Translations under genes and position numbers: made by a program
Shown: positions 40,030 through 49,813 of the stretch, one piece after another
How positions within the stretch are numbered: position 1 is the stretch's first letter
Layout: each line of letters begins with the position of its first letter
From: Sphingomonas sp. IW22
Lineage (GTDB): Bacteria > Pseudomonadota > Alphaproteobacteria > Sphingomonadales > Sphingomonadaceae
Direction of reading: 5' to 3'
DNA length: 64,000 nucleotides
NCBI RefSeq assembly: GCF_041321155.1
Contig: NZ_JBGGWB010000002.1
Coordinates: forward strand, 186,001-250,000
The notes under the pieces: generated by a model
What the model was told of the DNA's origin: nothing
The model's database searches: none
What the model saw: only the letters and a program-made list of their open reading frames with translations

Positions 40030-40895
40030 TGGCACCCGACGAACTGACGATGAAGCAGGAACCCGCCGGCGAGGCGAAGAAGGGCACCGATTGGGTGGGC
40101 GAGGTCAAGAGCATCGCCGTGCTGATCCTGGTGGTGCTGGGCTTTCACAGCTTCATCGCCAAGCCATTCTATATTCCGTCGGAATCGATGCTGCCGGGGC
40201 TTTTGGTCGGCGACCGGCTGGTCGTGACCAAATACCCTTATGGCTATTCGTTCATCTCCCCCACATTCCACCTGCTGCCCCCGATCGAGGGACGCTTGTT
40301 CGGGCGGATGCCGGAACGTGGCGATGTGGTGATCGTGACGCCGCCGGGTTCGCGCACCGACTATATCAAGCGCGTGATCGGCCTGCCCGGCGACGTGGTC
40401 GAGGTGCGCGGGGGTCAAGTGTTCCTGAACGATGTCGGCGTGCCGCGCCGCGCGATGGGGGAGCGGATGATCCCGGTCGACGTCAATACGCGCTGCGACC
40501 CGGACCATTATCCCGGCGCGCTGGCGCGGGGTGATGACGGCAAGCCGGTCTGCCGCATCGCCATCTATCGCGAGACGCTGCCCGGCGGGGTCAGCTATGA
40601 CACGGCGGACATTGATTACAGCTATGGCGACAGCTTTGGCCCGGTGACGGTGCCTGAAGGGCATGTGTTCCTGATGGGCGACAACCGCGACAATTCGGCC
40701 GATAGCCGCTTCCCGCTGGATCAGGGCGGCCTGGGCGGGCCGGTGCCGTGGGAGAATATCGGCGGCCGGGCAGAGTTCATCACCTTCTCGCTGGACGGCA
40801 CCGCCAACTGGAACCCGCTGACCTGGTGGGGGGCGCTGCGGCCGGGCCGTATCGGCCTGACGCTGCATCCCGATCAGGAAGCGGCGGCCCGGTGA
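40029..40895 (+). CDS. lepB: Signal peptidase I
   Basis: LepB cleaves Sec and Tat signal peptides at the outer face of the inner membrane. The 288-residue protein has one N-terminal membrane helix (about 27-45), the catalytic Ser53 in PSESMLP, the general base Lys114 in DYIKRVIGLPGD, and the GDNRDNSADSR box near residue 225. The start shares one base with the acpS stop (TGATG). The protein lies in a coupled operon with acpS and maiA. Confidence 0.97.
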   Translation: MAPDELTMKQEPAGEAKKGTDWVGEVKSIAVLILVVLGFHSFIAKPFYIPSESMLPGLLVGDRLVVTKYPYGYSFISPTFHLLPPIEGRLFGRMPERGDVVIVTPPGSRTDYIKRVIGLPGDVVEVRGGQVFLNDVGVPRRAMGERMIPVDVNTRCDPDHYPGALARGDDGKPVCRIAIYRETLPGGVSYDTADIDYSYGDSFGPVTVPEGHVFLMGDNRDNSADSRFPLDQGGLGGPVPWENIGGRAEFITFSLDGTANWNPLTWWGALRPGRIGLTLHPDQEAAAR

Positions 40896-41521
40896 GCGGA
40901 TACGTCCTTCACGACTATTATCGCTCCTCCGCGAGCTATCGCGTTCGCATTGCCCTGAACCTCAAGGGGCTGGAATACCGGCTGCACGACGTGTCGCTGA
41001 TCGAGGGTGCGCAGCGCTCGGAAGAACATCTGGCACGCAGCGCGCAGGGGTTTGTGCCCGTGCTGGAGCTGGATGGCGGGCGGATGCTGACGCAGAGCCT
41101 GGCCATCATCGACTGGCTGGACGCGGCGCATCGCGAACCCCAGCTGACCCCCGCCGACCCGCTGGCGCGCGCCGATACGATGGCGCGGGCGCTGCTGATC
41201 GCGTGCGATATCCACCCGCTGAACAACCTGCGCGTGCTCAAGCGGCTGAAGCACCAGTTCGATGCGACCGACGCGCAGCGTGACGACTGGTACCGCCATT
41301 GGGTGGCGGAGGGGTTCTCGGCGCTGGAGCGGATGGCGGGCGACGGCCGCTATCTGGGCGGCGACGCGCCCGATTTGTCCGACGTGTGCCTGGTGCCGCA
41401 AATGTTCAATGCCCGCCGGTTCGAGATGGACCTGTCGCCCTATCCGCGGCTGGTGGCGATCGACGCAGCGTTGCAGGCGCTGCCCGCCGTCAGCGCGGCG
41501 CATCCCGACGCCGCGCGCTGA
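40892..41521 (+). CDS. maiA: Maleylacetoacetate isomerase (zeta-class GST)
   Basis: This glutathione-dependent enzyme isomerises maleylacetoacetate to fumarylacetoacetate in tyrosine catabolism. The 209-residue GST-fold protein has the active-site segment SSASYRVRIALNLKG (about residues 10-24), VPVLELDGGRMLTQSLAIIDWL, and the conserved DIHPLNNLRVL of zeta GSTs. GTG 40892 overlaps the lepB stop. No other tyrosine-degradation gene is nearby. Its last 32 bases overlap the convergent glycosyltransferase gene. Confidence 0.92.
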   Translation: MSGYVLHDYYRSSASYRVRIALNLKGLEYRLHDVSLIEGAQRSEEHLARSAQGFVPVLELDGGRMLTQSLAIIDWLDAAHREPQLTPADPLARADTMARALLIACDIHPLNNLRVLKRLKHQFDATDAQRDDWYRHWVAEGFSALERMAGDGRYLGGDAPDLSDVCLVPQMFNARRFEMDLSPYPRLVAIDAALQALPAVSAAHPDAAR

Positions 41522-42599
41522 CCAGACGGTCGAACAGCGCGAGATAATTGCCGACCGGATCGCCCGGCGCCGACTGTGCCGGTGGCCGCGCCGCGCCGGG
41601 GGCGAGCCAGTGGCCGAGCGCCGCGACCAGCGCGTCCATATCCTCCCGCCCGACGATCGTGCCGCAGGCGGGCGAATCGATCAGTTCGGGGATGGCCACG
41701 CTCGAATCGGTGGAGACGACGGGCGTGGCCTGTCCCAGCGCCTCCCGAATTGCGCCGGGCACACCTTCGAAGTCGGAGGTCAGGGCGACCACCGATGCGC
41801 GCGCCATGGCGGGAAGCGGGTCGGCGGCGTGACCGGGTAGCGACACGCGGCCCGTCAGGCCAAGGGCCGCGACCTGCGCCTCCAGCGCAGGGCGAAGCGA
41901 GCCTTCGCCCAGGATGAGCAGCGACACATCGGCGGGCATCCGCGCCATCGCCGCGATCAGCCGGTCCCAGCGCTTTTGCGGCGCCAGCCGACCCACGCCC
42001 AGAATGAAGCGCCCCGACGGCAGCGGCACCGGCGACGCACCGGGCCGCAGCAGCGCGGGCGGATTGGGGATGACCGACAGGCGATCGGGCGGCAATCGCA
42101 TCCATGTCGCCGCTTCCTGCGCCATGGCGGGCGTCATCGCGACCAGATGGTCGATGAAGCGCGGATGCAGCGCCAGCCAGCGCGCATAACCCCATTGGGT
42201 CAGCCCGCGATGCGTGCCCGCAAGCGCGTTCGACAGCTTTGCCACGACGGGCGCGCGTGCGAACGGGCGGGCGGCAAGGGCGACGGCGCTGTAATGATTG
42301 CCGGGGCAAAAGATGAGGTCGGGCGCCAGTTCGCCCGCCGCCCCGGCCGCCGCCCTGGCCAGCGCCGCATAGCCGCCACCGCCCCCGTGCCGTAGCGTCA
42401 CGCCGTCCGGCAGCTCGTCGGCAAGCGGGCCGTCGGTGTTGCCGATCAACAGCGTCACGAGCCGTCCGCGCCGCACCCAGCCGTCCGCCAGCCTGAGCAG
42501 CACGCGCTCAACCCCGCCGCCCTGCAACGACTGGGCGAACGAGAGGATGTGTTGCACGGGTGCGGGGGACGGAATCATCACGGGCTTGCCTTGTGCCAT
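41490..42599 (-). CDS. Glycosyltransferase (GT4-like, GT-B fold)
   Basis: A 369-residue GT-B protein. The N-terminal acceptor domain contains SLQGGGVERVLLRLADGWVRRG. The C-terminal donor domain has the FILGVGRLAPQKRWDRLIAAM hallmark, LLILGEGSLRP, VSLPGHAADP, and SDFEGVPGAIREALGQATPVVSTD, where the E-x7-E motif is represented. Acceptor and sugar are unknown, but it sits next to membrane and envelope glycosylation genes. The ATG at 42599 is chosen; ATG 42578 is an alternative. It overlaps maiA tail to tail by 32 bases. Confidence 0.88.
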   Translation of the reverse strand: MAQGKPVMIPSPAPVQHILSFAQSLQGGGVERVLLRLADGWVRRGRLVTLLIGNTDGPLADELPDGVTLRHGGGGGYAALARAAAGAAGELAPDLIFCPGNHYSAVALAARPFARAPVVAKLSNALAGTHRGLTQWGYARWLALHPRFIDHLVAMTPAMAQEAATWMRLPPDRLSVIPNPPALLRPGASPVPLPSGRFILGVGRLAPQKRWDRLIAAMARMPADVSLLILGEGSLRPALEAQVAALGLTGRVSLPGHAADPLPAMARASVVALTSDFEGVPGAIREALGQATPVVSTDSSVAIPELIDSPACGTIVGREDMDALVAALGHWLAPGAARPPAQSAPGDPVGNYLALFDRLVSARRRDAPR

Positions 42600-42757
42600 G
42601 CAAAAGCCCAAATCGTGCGCGAAGGGAACCGCATAACGCCGGCGAACGGCAAGCGACAAGACCCGAGACGGGGGGCCAGTGCGGGCATGGACCGATGAGC
42701 CGCGGCACCAGTCCTTTTGCGTATCTCGACATGGCCTGAGACGGATCGACCAACCCT

Positions 42758-43717
42758 GTGAAGCAACCCGATTACGGCGTTTCTACCGCAGCCAGCGCCA
42801 CGACCGGCGCGGCCACGCCCATTCCATCCGTGCCGGAGATCGAGGCGCTGGAGCCGATCCGGCAGATCCGGTCGCGCTGGCCGTCGATCCTGGGCGCGCT
42901 GCTGAGCATCGCCATGGTCATCGGCCTGGGCATCGAGCTGTTCGGTGAAGGGCTGCCCGCGCTGGGCCGATCGGTGCCGGTGCATCCGGGTTTTTATATC
43001 TGCTTCCTGCTGCTCTACATGTCGCCGCCGACCTTTGACTTCGTGATTTTCCGGCGGTTGTGGCACGTCCCGTTCGAAGGGCTGATCGCGCTGCACAAGA
43101 AGCGCATCGCGAACGAGGTCGTGTTCGGATATTCGGGCGAAGCCTATTTCTACGCCTGGGCGCGGCAGCGCATGAAGATGGTCGCGGCCCCGTTCGGCGC
43201 GGTCAAGGACGTGTCGATCCTGTCGGCCATCGCGGGCAATGCGATCACGCTGGGCATGATCGCGCTGGCATTACCGTTCGCAGCGAACCTGCTGACCCCC
43301 GACCAGTTCCGCACGCTGGCCTGGTCGACGGCGGTAATCATCGGCATTTCGCTGCCCTTCCTTATCTTTTCACGGCGCGTCTTTTCGCTTGAGCGGCCGA
43401 CCTTGTGGTGGGTGTTCGGGGTGCATTGCCTGCGCCTGTTGTGCGGATCGACGCTGATTGCGCTGGCATGGCATTTCGCGATGCCCGAAGTGTCGATCGG
43501 CATGTGGCTGTTCCTGGCGGCGGGGCGGCTGTTGGTGTCGCGCCTGCCGCTGGTGCCCAACAAGGACCTTCTTTTCGCCAACTTCGCCATTATTCTGATC
43601 GGACAGGGCGAGGCGCTTTCGGAACTGGTGGCGATCACGGCGGCATTGACGCTGTTGATGCACGTTATCCTGATCGCCGCCTTTGGCCTTCACGCCGTTT
43701 TGAGGAAGCAGAGATGA
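42758..43717 (+). CDS. Polytopic inner-membrane protein of unknown function
   Basis: A 319-residue protein with a short cytoplasmic N-terminus and about seven or eight membrane helices (starting near 44 and 77). The cytoplasmic loop after helix 2 carries RRLWHVPFEGLIALHKKRIANEVVFGYSGEAYFYAWARQ. The overall look resembles flippase or LPG-synthase-like membrane domains, but I cannot assign a family with confidence. GTG 42758 is the only start near the conserved N-terminus. It overlaps the DUF2141 gene (ATGA) and leads the set DUF2141-GT4, probably an envelope lipid or polysaccharide module. Confidence 0.75.
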   Translation: MKQPDYGVSTAASATTGAATPIPSVPEIEALEPIRQIRSRWPSILGALLSIAMVIGLGIELFGEGLPALGRSVPVHPGFYICFLLLYMSPPTFDFVIFRRLWHVPFEGLIALHKKRIANEVVFGYSGEAYFYAWARQRMKMVAAPFGAVKDVSILSAIAGNAITLGMIALALPFAANLLTPDQFRTLAWSTAVIIGISLPFLIFSRRVFSLERPTLWWVFGVHCLRLLCGSTLIALAWHFAMPEVSIGMWLFLAAGRLLVSRLPLVPNKDLLFANFAIILIGQGEALSELVAITAALTLLMHVILIAAFGLHAVLRKQR

Positions 43718-44235
43718 GGGCGAAGCATTTGATTCTGGGCCTCGCCGCCGTCATCGCGGCGCCCGCCGCCGCGCAGGCGGACGTGCTGGGCACCGATCGC
43801 GCCGCGTGCATCGGTGGTGGCGGACCCGCGATCCGGGTCAACGTCATGGGCCTGAAGGACCGTTCGGGCCGCCTGAAGCTGGAGTTGTATCCAGCCAATG
43901 ACGACGATTTCCTGAAGGACGACCGCGACCTGTTGAAGGAAGGGAAATTCTTTCGCCGGATATGGGCCGACACGCCCGCCGACGGTCAGGTAAGCCTGTG
44001 CATCAAGGCGCCGCAGGCGGGCCGATATGCGTTGCTGTTCACCCATGACCGCGACGGGCGCAACAAGTTTGATTTCTGGAAGGACGGCGCTGGATTTCCC
44101 AGCAACCGCAAGCTGGGCCGCAGCCGGCCCAAGCTGGAACAGGCGGTGATCGAAGTGGGCAATGGCGTGACCGTCACCAACATCCGCGCGCAATATCTGC
44201 GCGGGCTGGGCGGTTTCGGGCCGGTTCAGGGCTGA
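43714..44235 (+). CDS. DUF2141 domain-containing exported protein
   Basis: A 173-residue periplasmic protein with a signal peptide (about 1-22, ending AAQAD). The DUF2141 domain shows GLKDRSGRLKLELYPAND, then RIWADTPADGQVSLCIKAPQAGRYALLFTHDRDGRNKFDFW and a SNRKLGRSRPKLEQA end. The function of the family is unknown. Translational coupling to the polytopic membrane protein before it and 12-base spacing to the GT4 after it suggest one pathway. Confidence 0.86.
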   Translation: MRAKHLILGLAAVIAAPAAAQADVLGTDRAACIGGGGPAIRVNVMGLKDRSGRLKLELYPANDDDFLKDDRDLLKEGKFFRRIWADTPADGQVSLCIKAPQAGRYALLFTHDRDGRNKFDFWKDGAGFPSNRKLGRSRPKLEQAVIEVGNGVTVTNIRAQYLRGLGGFGPVQG

Positions 44236-44247
44236 GGATCGCAAGCG

Positions 44248-45429
44248 ATGCGCATCGTCGACGTCAACGAATTCTATTCGCCGACCGGCGGCGGTGTGCG
44301 GACCTATATCGATCGCAAGATGGGCATCCTGGCGGATATGGGTCACGAACTGATCGTGATCGCGGCCACGACCGAGCCAGACTGGGTTGAGGAACGCCCC
44401 GGCGGCGGGCGCATCTTCTGGGTCAAGGCGCTGCCGCTGGTCGTCGACAAGAATTACTGCCTGTTCTGGGAAGGCGGTTCGATCATCCGGCTGCTCGATC
44501 AGCTGCGCCCCGATGTCGTCGAAACCAGTTCGCCATGGCGCCCCGCGACCATCGTGGGCGATTGGCAGGGCGATGCGGTCAAGGTGTTCTTTGCCCATAA
44601 CGACAATATGGCCGCCTATCCCCTGCGCTGGTTCGAAGGGCTGGCCAGCCCGGCGAATATCGAGCGGGCGTTCGGTTGGTACACCCGCCGGTATGATCGG
44701 TTCCTGGCGCAATTCGACGCGTTCGTGACCAATGGCCCGGCGCTGGCGAAGCGGTTCGTCGCGCGCGGGCACCGGGTGGATGCGTCGATGCCGCTGGGCA
44801 TTCCGCGCGGCGTCTTTTCCCCCCGGCGGCGGGACGAGGAACTGCGCCGCGCGTTGCTGGCCCAATGCGGGCTGCCCGAACATGGGCATTTGCTGTTGGG
44901 GCTGGGCCGCCATCATGCGGAAAAGCGCTGGCCGATGGTGATCGACGCGGTGGAACGTGCGGGCGCCGACCTGCCGGTGGGCCTGATCCTGCTGGGCGAC
45001 GGGCCGGATCGCAAGATGCTGGCCAAGCGGGCGGCGGACAGCCCGCATATCCGCCTGTTCCGCCCGGTTTACGACCGGGAGCGGTTCACGCGCATCCTGG
45101 CGAGCGGCGATGCGCTGATCCACGGATCGGATGTCGAGCCGTTCGGGCTGGTCGCGTCAGAGGCTCTGGCATCGGGTTTGCCGCTGATCGTTCCGGACGA
45201 GGGCGGGTGCGCGGAGATTGCCGCACCGGCCTATGCCGAAACCTATCGCGCGCGAGATGCGCGATCGGCGGCGGACGCGATCCACCGCCTGTTCGCGCGG
45301 GAGCCGCGCATCCTGCGCGCTGCGACGCTGAATGCCGCGCGCCATGTCCGCACCGATGTAGACCATGCGCGCGATCTGGTCGCCTATTACGAAACGCTGG
45401 TCGCGGCGCGGCGCGCGCGCGCGGCCTGA
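44248..45429 (+). CDS. Glycosyltransferase family 4 protein
   Basis: A 393-residue GT-B enzyme. The N-terminus reads VDVNEFYSPTGGGVRTYID, typical of GT4 enzymes that glycosylate lipids or polysaccharides. Further marks are ETSSPWRPATIVGDW, the donor-domain LLLGLGRHHAEKRWPMV, LLGDGPDRKML, and HGSDVEPFGLVASEALASGLPLIVPDEGG with the E-x7-E donor motif. It may glycosylate a membrane lipid exported or handled by the neighbouring polytopic protein (inference). Its last 43 bases overlap the convergent GT39-type gene. Confidence 0.9.
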   Translation: MRIVDVNEFYSPTGGGVRTYIDRKMGILADMGHELIVIAATTEPDWVEERPGGGRIFWVKALPLVVDKNYCLFWEGGSIIRLLDQLRPDVVETSSPWRPATIVGDWQGDAVKVFFAHNDNMAAYPLRWFEGLASPANIERAFGWYTRRYDRFLAQFDAFVTNGPALAKRFVARGHRVDASMPLGIPRGVFSPRRRDEELRRALLAQCGLPEHGHLLLGLGRHHAEKRWPMVIDAVERAGADLPVGLILLGDGPDRKMLAKRAADSPHIRLFRPVYDRERFTRILASGDALIHGSDVEPFGLVASEALASGLPLIVPDEGGCAEIAAPAYAETYRARDARSAADAIHRLFAREPRILRAATLNAARHVRTDVDHARDLVAYYETLVAARRARAA

Positions 45430-46859
45430 GGCACCCACAGGCGGAAGCGTTCGCTGTACAGCGGGACGGCGCGCCAGCCGCGGGTGCGCGCCCAGTTTTC
45501 CAATGACCGCTCCAGTTGGTCGTCGCCGCTGGTCCAGCGCCCCTCCCCCCCGGTCAGGATGGCGGCTGGTGGCTGGCGGTCGAACTGTGCCGCCAGCGTG
45601 CGGGGCGTGACGATGCGGCGCGGTGCCTCCGCTTCGGGGGGGATGAAAGTGCGAATGCGAAAGGTGAAGGGGCCGGTCGCGAATCGCGGATCGACGCGGC
45701 GGCCAGTGGCGGGCAGGAATTGCGGCGAGAGTGTCGCAATCGCCCCACGCACGCTTGCCCGGTCCAGTGCATCGCGGATGGCGGCGCTTTCGCGCATCGC
45801 GCCAGGCAGCGAGGGCGCACCGGCCTGCAGTGCGATCAGGCTGGGGGCGAGACCCGCCAGGACGAACAGCGGCGCTGCACGGGCGATCCAGCGCGGCGAA
45901 TCGGCCCGGTCGAGCATCAGCGCCAGCGCGACAAACAACGGCGGCAGCATCGGCAACAGATATTGCCGCCATGTCGGCTCTGGCAGCAGCGCGGCGACCA
46001 GCCCGGCAAGCGCCAGCCACAGCCACGGGCCGCCGGAACGCGGACCGCGTGCGACGGCGATGACCGCCAGTAAGGCGGGGCCAAGCGCGAGGAATTTGAC
46101 CGCGTCGATCGCCTTGGCCGCCAGCGACAGCTTCCACGGGCGATCGACATAGAAATCGGCGGGCGCCTGTGCCGGGAAGGTAAGGACGCCGAACAGGAAA
46201 TCGTCGGGCGCCAGCGACCACAGCCAACCCGTCAGCAGCACCGCCGGAACCGCCCCAGCCGCAACCCATAGCGGGCGGTGTTCGCGGTGGGTCAGTGCCC
46301 ACAGGCCCCATGCGGCGGCGGGCAGGGCATAGCTGATCTTTGCCGCCGCCGCGCCCGCAAGCAACAGGCCGGTGGCAAGCGCGCGGGCGCGACCGGGCGC
46401 GGGGCCGGCGATCAGCGCCAGCGCGCAGGCGAACATCGCGGCGGGCATCGCGTCGTTGCGCGCCATCGCCGCGCTGAAGAGCAGGATGTCGCATGCGGCA
46501 AAGCCGAGCGCGGCGATCAGCGCCGCTTGCGCGCTTGCCCCGGCGCGGCGGGCGGCGGCGTGGGTGGCGACGATGGCCAGTGCCGCCAGCAGCGCATTGG
46601 CCAGCCGCAGCGCGGGCCAGGCCCACGCCCCTGCCAGTGCCGCGACCGGCGCGAACAGCAATGGCTGAAGCGGGGTCTGGAGATAGGCATAGTCGCGGTA
46701 CGGCAGCAGCCCGTCGGCGGTCAGCGCGGCGGCGGCGACATATTGGCTTTCGTCATGGTCGAGCGGGCGGATCAGCGACAGCACGACCAGCGCCAGCGTG
46801 ACGAGGATCAGGACCAGGGTCGGGGCGGGGCGCATGAGGAGGCGGAAGCGGGCCGGCAT
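45387..46859 (-). CDS. GT39/ArnT-like membrane glycosyltransferase
   Basis: A 490-residue inner-membrane protein with about ten to twelve hydrophobic segments in the first 350 residues. The first periplasmic loop has RPLDHDESQYVAAA, the acidic DHDE motif typical of lipid-linked-sugar-dependent (GT-C) transferases, followed by GLLPYRDYAYLQTPLQPLLF. A soluble C-terminal domain of about 130 residues ends the protein. Such enzymes transfer sugars from undecaprenyl- or dolichyl-type donors in the periplasm; the acceptor is not known. It overlaps the GT4 gene tail to tail. Confidence 0.82.
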   Translation of the reverse strand: MPARFRLLMRPAPTLVLILVTLALVVLSLIRPLDHDESQYVAAAALTADGLLPYRDYAYLQTPLQPLLFAPVAALAGAWAWPALRLANALLAALAIVATHAAARRAGASAQAALIAALGFAACDILLFSAAMARNDAMPAAMFACALALIAGPAPGRARALATGLLLAGAAAAKISYALPAAAWGLWALTHREHRPLWVAAGAVPAVLLTGWLWSLAPDDFLFGVLTFPAQAPADFYVDRPWKLSLAAKAIDAVKFLALGPALLAVIAVARGPRSGGPWLWLALAGLVAALLPEPTWRQYLLPMLPPLFVALALMLDRADSPRWIARAAPLFVLAGLAPSLIALQAGAPSLPGAMRESAAIRDALDRASVRGAIATLSPQFLPATGRRVDPRFATGPFTFRIRTFIPPEAEAPRRIVTPRTLAAQFDRQPPAAILTGGEGRWTSGDDQLERSLENWARTRGWRAVPLYSERFRLWVPQAARARRAATSVS

Positions 46860-46943
46860 CGCGCGGGCTTAGCGCGGGTGTAACCTGTTCGCCACATCGC
46901 TGGCGCAGGGGCGCGATCATCGAATCCGTCCATTGGGGGCCAC

Positions 46944-48572
46944 ATGACCATTCGCATCGACCGCCGTTCGCTGATCCTGACAGGCACGCTGGGGATGGGG
47001 GCGTTGGCGCTGCCCGGCTTTGCGCGACAGGCCAACATCACCGCCGCGCGCGGCTTTACCCATTCGGTCGCCAGTGGAGAGCCGGGGGCGACGTCGATGC
47101 TGTTGTGGACGCGCTATGTCCCTGCCGATGGCGCGGCGGCCAAGCTGAAGGTCGAACTGGCGGAGACCCCCGACTTCGCGCGTGTCGCTGCAGGCGGGGA
47201 AATGGTGACGGGGCCGTGGCGCGATCATACCGCGAAGATCACGGTGACGGGCCTGAAGCCGGGCACGCGTTATCACTATCGCTTCGTCGCGCCGGATGGC
47301 GGGTTTTCGCCAGTGGGGCGCACGCGCACCCTGCCACAGGGGGACACGCCGTCCTTCCGCGCGGCGGTGTTTTCATGCTCCAATTACGGCTTCGGCTTTT
47401 TCAACGCCTATGCCCATGCGGCGGCTCGGGATGACATCGACCTGGCCATTCATCTGGGCGATTACATCTATGAATATGCGCCCGCCAATTATCCCACGGC
47501 GGACCAGGTGGTGGCCAATCGCGTGCCACAGCCGTTCAAGGAAATCGTCGCGCTGGCCGATTACCGGCTGCGTTATGCCAGCTATCGCGCCGACCCGGAC
47601 CTGCAGGCGCTGCACGCTGCCGTGCCGATGATCGTGCAGTGGGACGACCATGAAGCCGCCAATGATTCGTGGGAAGGTGGCGCGCAGAATCATCAGGGTG
47701 AGGAAGGCGTTTGGAATGCGCGCCGTGCCGCCGCCGTGCAGGCGTTTCGCGAATGGCTGCCCGTCAGCGACGAACCGTGGAAGGCGTATGACATCGGCAC
47801 GCTGGCGACGCTGTTCCGCACCGACACGCGGCTGGCGGCGCGGTCGAAGCCGCCCGAACTGGCGCCGCTGTTCCTGAAGGGCGGCGACCCCGCGGCGGCG
47901 CTGACCGCGTTTCGTGACGGGCCGTGGCAGGACGCGTCGGTGACGATGATGGGCACGACGCAGGAAGCATGGCTGGACGCCGCGATGGCGGCGTCGGTGC
48001 GGGCGGGCACGCGATGGCAGGTTGTCGGCTTCGGCACGATCATGGGCAACACCCGCGCGCCGGAGGAGGCGCTGGGCTGGATCCGCGCCGATGCGCCCGC
48101 ACGCACCAAGGCCTATGTTCAGGGCGGGGTGATGGCCAGCAAGCTGGGGCTGCCGTCCAATCTGGACAATTGGGGCGGCTATCCGGCTGCCCGCGCGCGC
48201 TTCCTGAAATCGGCGCAGGCGCATGGCGGCAGCACGATCGTCATCGCCGGGGACAGCCACAATGCCTGGGCGTACGATCTGGCGCAGGACGGGCGACCGG
48301 CGGCGGTCGAGTTCGCCGGGCAGGGTGTGACGTCGCCGGGTTACGAAAGCGCGATCGGCATCGATCCCAAGCGGGTGGCGGCGGCGATGGTGGCGACGAA
48401 CCCGGAGCTGAAATGGTGCGACACGTCGCGGCGCGGTTACATGGCGCTGACGCTGACGCCCGACCGCGTGAGCAACGAATGGCTGTTCGTCGATACGGTG
48501 ACGACGCGCAATCCGCGCGCCACCGTCGGCCACCGCGCCGATGTGACGCGCGGGCGTAACGTGATGGCGTGA
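46944..48572 (+). CDS. PhoD-type alkaline phosphatase/phosphodiesterase, Tat-exported
   Basis: A 542-residue metallophosphatase of the PhoD family, which releases phosphate from phosphomono- and diesters in the periplasm. The twin-arginine signal is RIDRRSLIL followed by a hydrophobic stretch (about 14-26). A Fn3-like N-terminal domain (about 35-130) precedes the catalytic domain with the metal ligands SCSNYGFGF, HLGDYIYEY, WDDHEAANDSW, and IAGDSHNAWA. It probably acts in phosphate acquisition. A GC-rich terminator-like hairpin follows the gene. Confidence 0.93.
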   Translation: MTIRIDRRSLILTGTLGMGALALPGFARQANITAARGFTHSVASGEPGATSMLLWTRYVPADGAAAKLKVELAETPDFARVAAGGEMVTGPWRDHTAKITVTGLKPGTRYHYRFVAPDGGFSPVGRTRTLPQGDTPSFRAAVFSCSNYGFGFFNAYAHAAARDDIDLAIHLGDYIYEYAPANYPTADQVVANRVPQPFKEIVALADYRLRYASYRADPDLQALHAAVPMIVQWDDHEAANDSWEGGAQNHQGEEGVWNARRAAAVQAFREWLPVSDEPWKAYDIGTLATLFRTDTRLAARSKPPELAPLFLKGGDPAAALTAFRDGPWQDASVTMMGTTQEAWLDAAMAASVRAGTRWQVVGFGTIMGNTRAPEEALGWIRADAPARTKAYVQGGVMASKLGLPSNLDNWGGYPAARARFLKSAQAHGGSTIVIAGDSHNAWAYDLAQDGRPAAVEFAGQGVTSPGYESAIGIDPKRVAAAMVATNPELKWCDTSRRGYMALTLTPDRVSNEWLFVDTVTTRNPRATVGHRADVTRGRNVMA

Positions 48573-48579
48573 ACGGGAA

Positions 48580-48607
48580 GGGGGCGCGCCAGCCGCGCCC
48601 CCCTTAT
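48580..48607 (+). terminator. GC-rich hairpin between convergent phoD and macB-like genes
   Basis: A 9-base-pair stem (48580-48588 with 48594-48602, GGGGGCGCG arm) with a 5-base loop sits 7 bases after the phosphatase stop and is followed by CTTATT. It overlaps the stop codon of the convergent MacB-type permease, so it may act in both directions. The T tract is weak. Confidence 0.55.
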
Positions 48608-49812
48608 TCGTGGCGAAGCGCGTCGATGGGGTTGAGCGCCGCCGCGCGGCGGGCGGGAAAAAAGCCGAACACGACGCCGATCACCGCTGAAATCAGGAAA
48701 GCGATCAGGTTGATTTCGGGCACGAAGGTCCACGGCACCTGCATCAACGGCGTCAGGATCACGATGGCCAGTTGACCGATCAACAGGCCGACCAGCCCGC
48801 CCAGCATCGACAGCACGACCGCTTCGACCAGGAATTGCAGCAGCACTTCGCGCGCAACCGCGCCGATCGCCAGACGGATGCCGATTTCGCGGGTTCGCTC
48901 GGTTACCGACACCAGCATGATGTTCATGATGCCGATGCCGCCCACCACCAGCGAAATGGCGGCGACGGCGGTGACGATGCTGGTCAGAAGCGTCGTCGTG
49001 CCGGTCAGCGTTGCCGAAATCTGGGCCGTGTCGAAGATGTTGAAATTGTCCTCTGCCCCCGGTTCGATCCGGCGGCGTTCGCGCAGCAGGGTGGAAAGCT
49101 GATCCTGCACCTGGGCCGTGTCGTAATCGTCGTCGACACCGACCAGCATCAGGCGAATGTCGCGATTGCCGGTCAGGCGGCGCTGGACCGTCTTGATCGG
49201 CATGATGACGATATCGTCCTGATCGCCGCCGAACCCGGCCTGTCCGCGCGTTTCCAGTGTGCCGATCACGTCGCAGCTGATGTCGTTGACGCGCATCCGC
49301 TGGCCCACCGCATCGACATTGCGGAACAGGTTGGTGCGAACGGTATTGCCGATGATGCAGACCGCGCGCCCGGCTTCTTCCTCAGCTGGCAGGAAAGTAC
49401 GCCCGGCGGTCAGGTTCCATGGCTGGACCTGAAAATAGGCGCTGGTGGTGCCGTTGACGGTGGTGGACCAGTTGGCGCCGTTGAAAATGGCGGTGGCGGT
49501 CGATTGCGCTTGCGGCGCGACGGCGGTGACGCCGGCGACCTGTTCGGTTACGGCATCGACATCCTGCTGGTCGAAATCGGGCGGACGCGGGCCGCCGCCG
49601 CCGCGGCCGAAACCCTGACCGGGGCGGACCTGAAGGATGTTGGTGCCCAGGCTGGCGATCTGTTGCTGGACGGCGGCGGTGGTTGCCTGTCCCAGCGTCA
49701 CCATCGTGACGACCGCCGCCACGCCGATGACGATGCCGAGAATCGTCAGGAACGAGCGCAGCAGGTGGCGGCGGATCGAGCGGACGGCGAGGGTGAAGGT
49801 GGTGGCCAGCAT
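48604..49812 (-). CDS. MacB-type ABC permease (FtsX-like)
   Basis: A 402-residue permease with four transmembrane helices: one near residues 20-42, then a large periplasmic MacB core domain (about 45-280), and three at about 285-395 (FtsX domain). Signature segments are [52 protein letters not shown] and [19 protein letters not shown]. With the ATPase and the MacA-like adaptor upstream it forms a mechanotransmission-type tripartite exporter. It starts one base after the ATPase stop. The start is set at the ATG at 49812 where homology begins. Confidence 0.92.
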   Translation of the reverse strand: MLATTFTLAVRSIRRHLLRSFLTILGIVIGVAAVVTMVTLGQATTAAVQQQIASLGTNILQVRPGQGFGRGGGGPRPPDFDQQDVDAVTEQVAGVTAVAPQAQSTATAIFNGANWSTTVNGTTSAYFQVQPWNLTAGRTFLPAEEEAGRAVCIIGNTVRTNLFRNVDAVGQRMRVNDISCDVIGTLETRGQAGFGGDQDDIVIMPIKTVQRRLTGNRDIRLMLVGVDDDYDTAQVQDQLSTLLRERRRIEPGAEDNFNIFDTAQISATLTGTTTLLTSIVTAVAAISLVVGGIGIMNIMLVSVTERTREIGIRLAIGAVAREVLLQFLVEAVVLSMLGGLVGLLIGQLAIVILTPLMQVPWTFVPEINLIAFLISAVIGVVFGFFPARRAAALNPIDALRHE

Positions 49813-49813
49813 G

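Noticed and set aside
42695..42739. 14-codon frame in the gap between the glycosyltransferase and the polytopic membrane protein
   Set aside because: No ribosome site, too short to judge, and no conserved feature visible.
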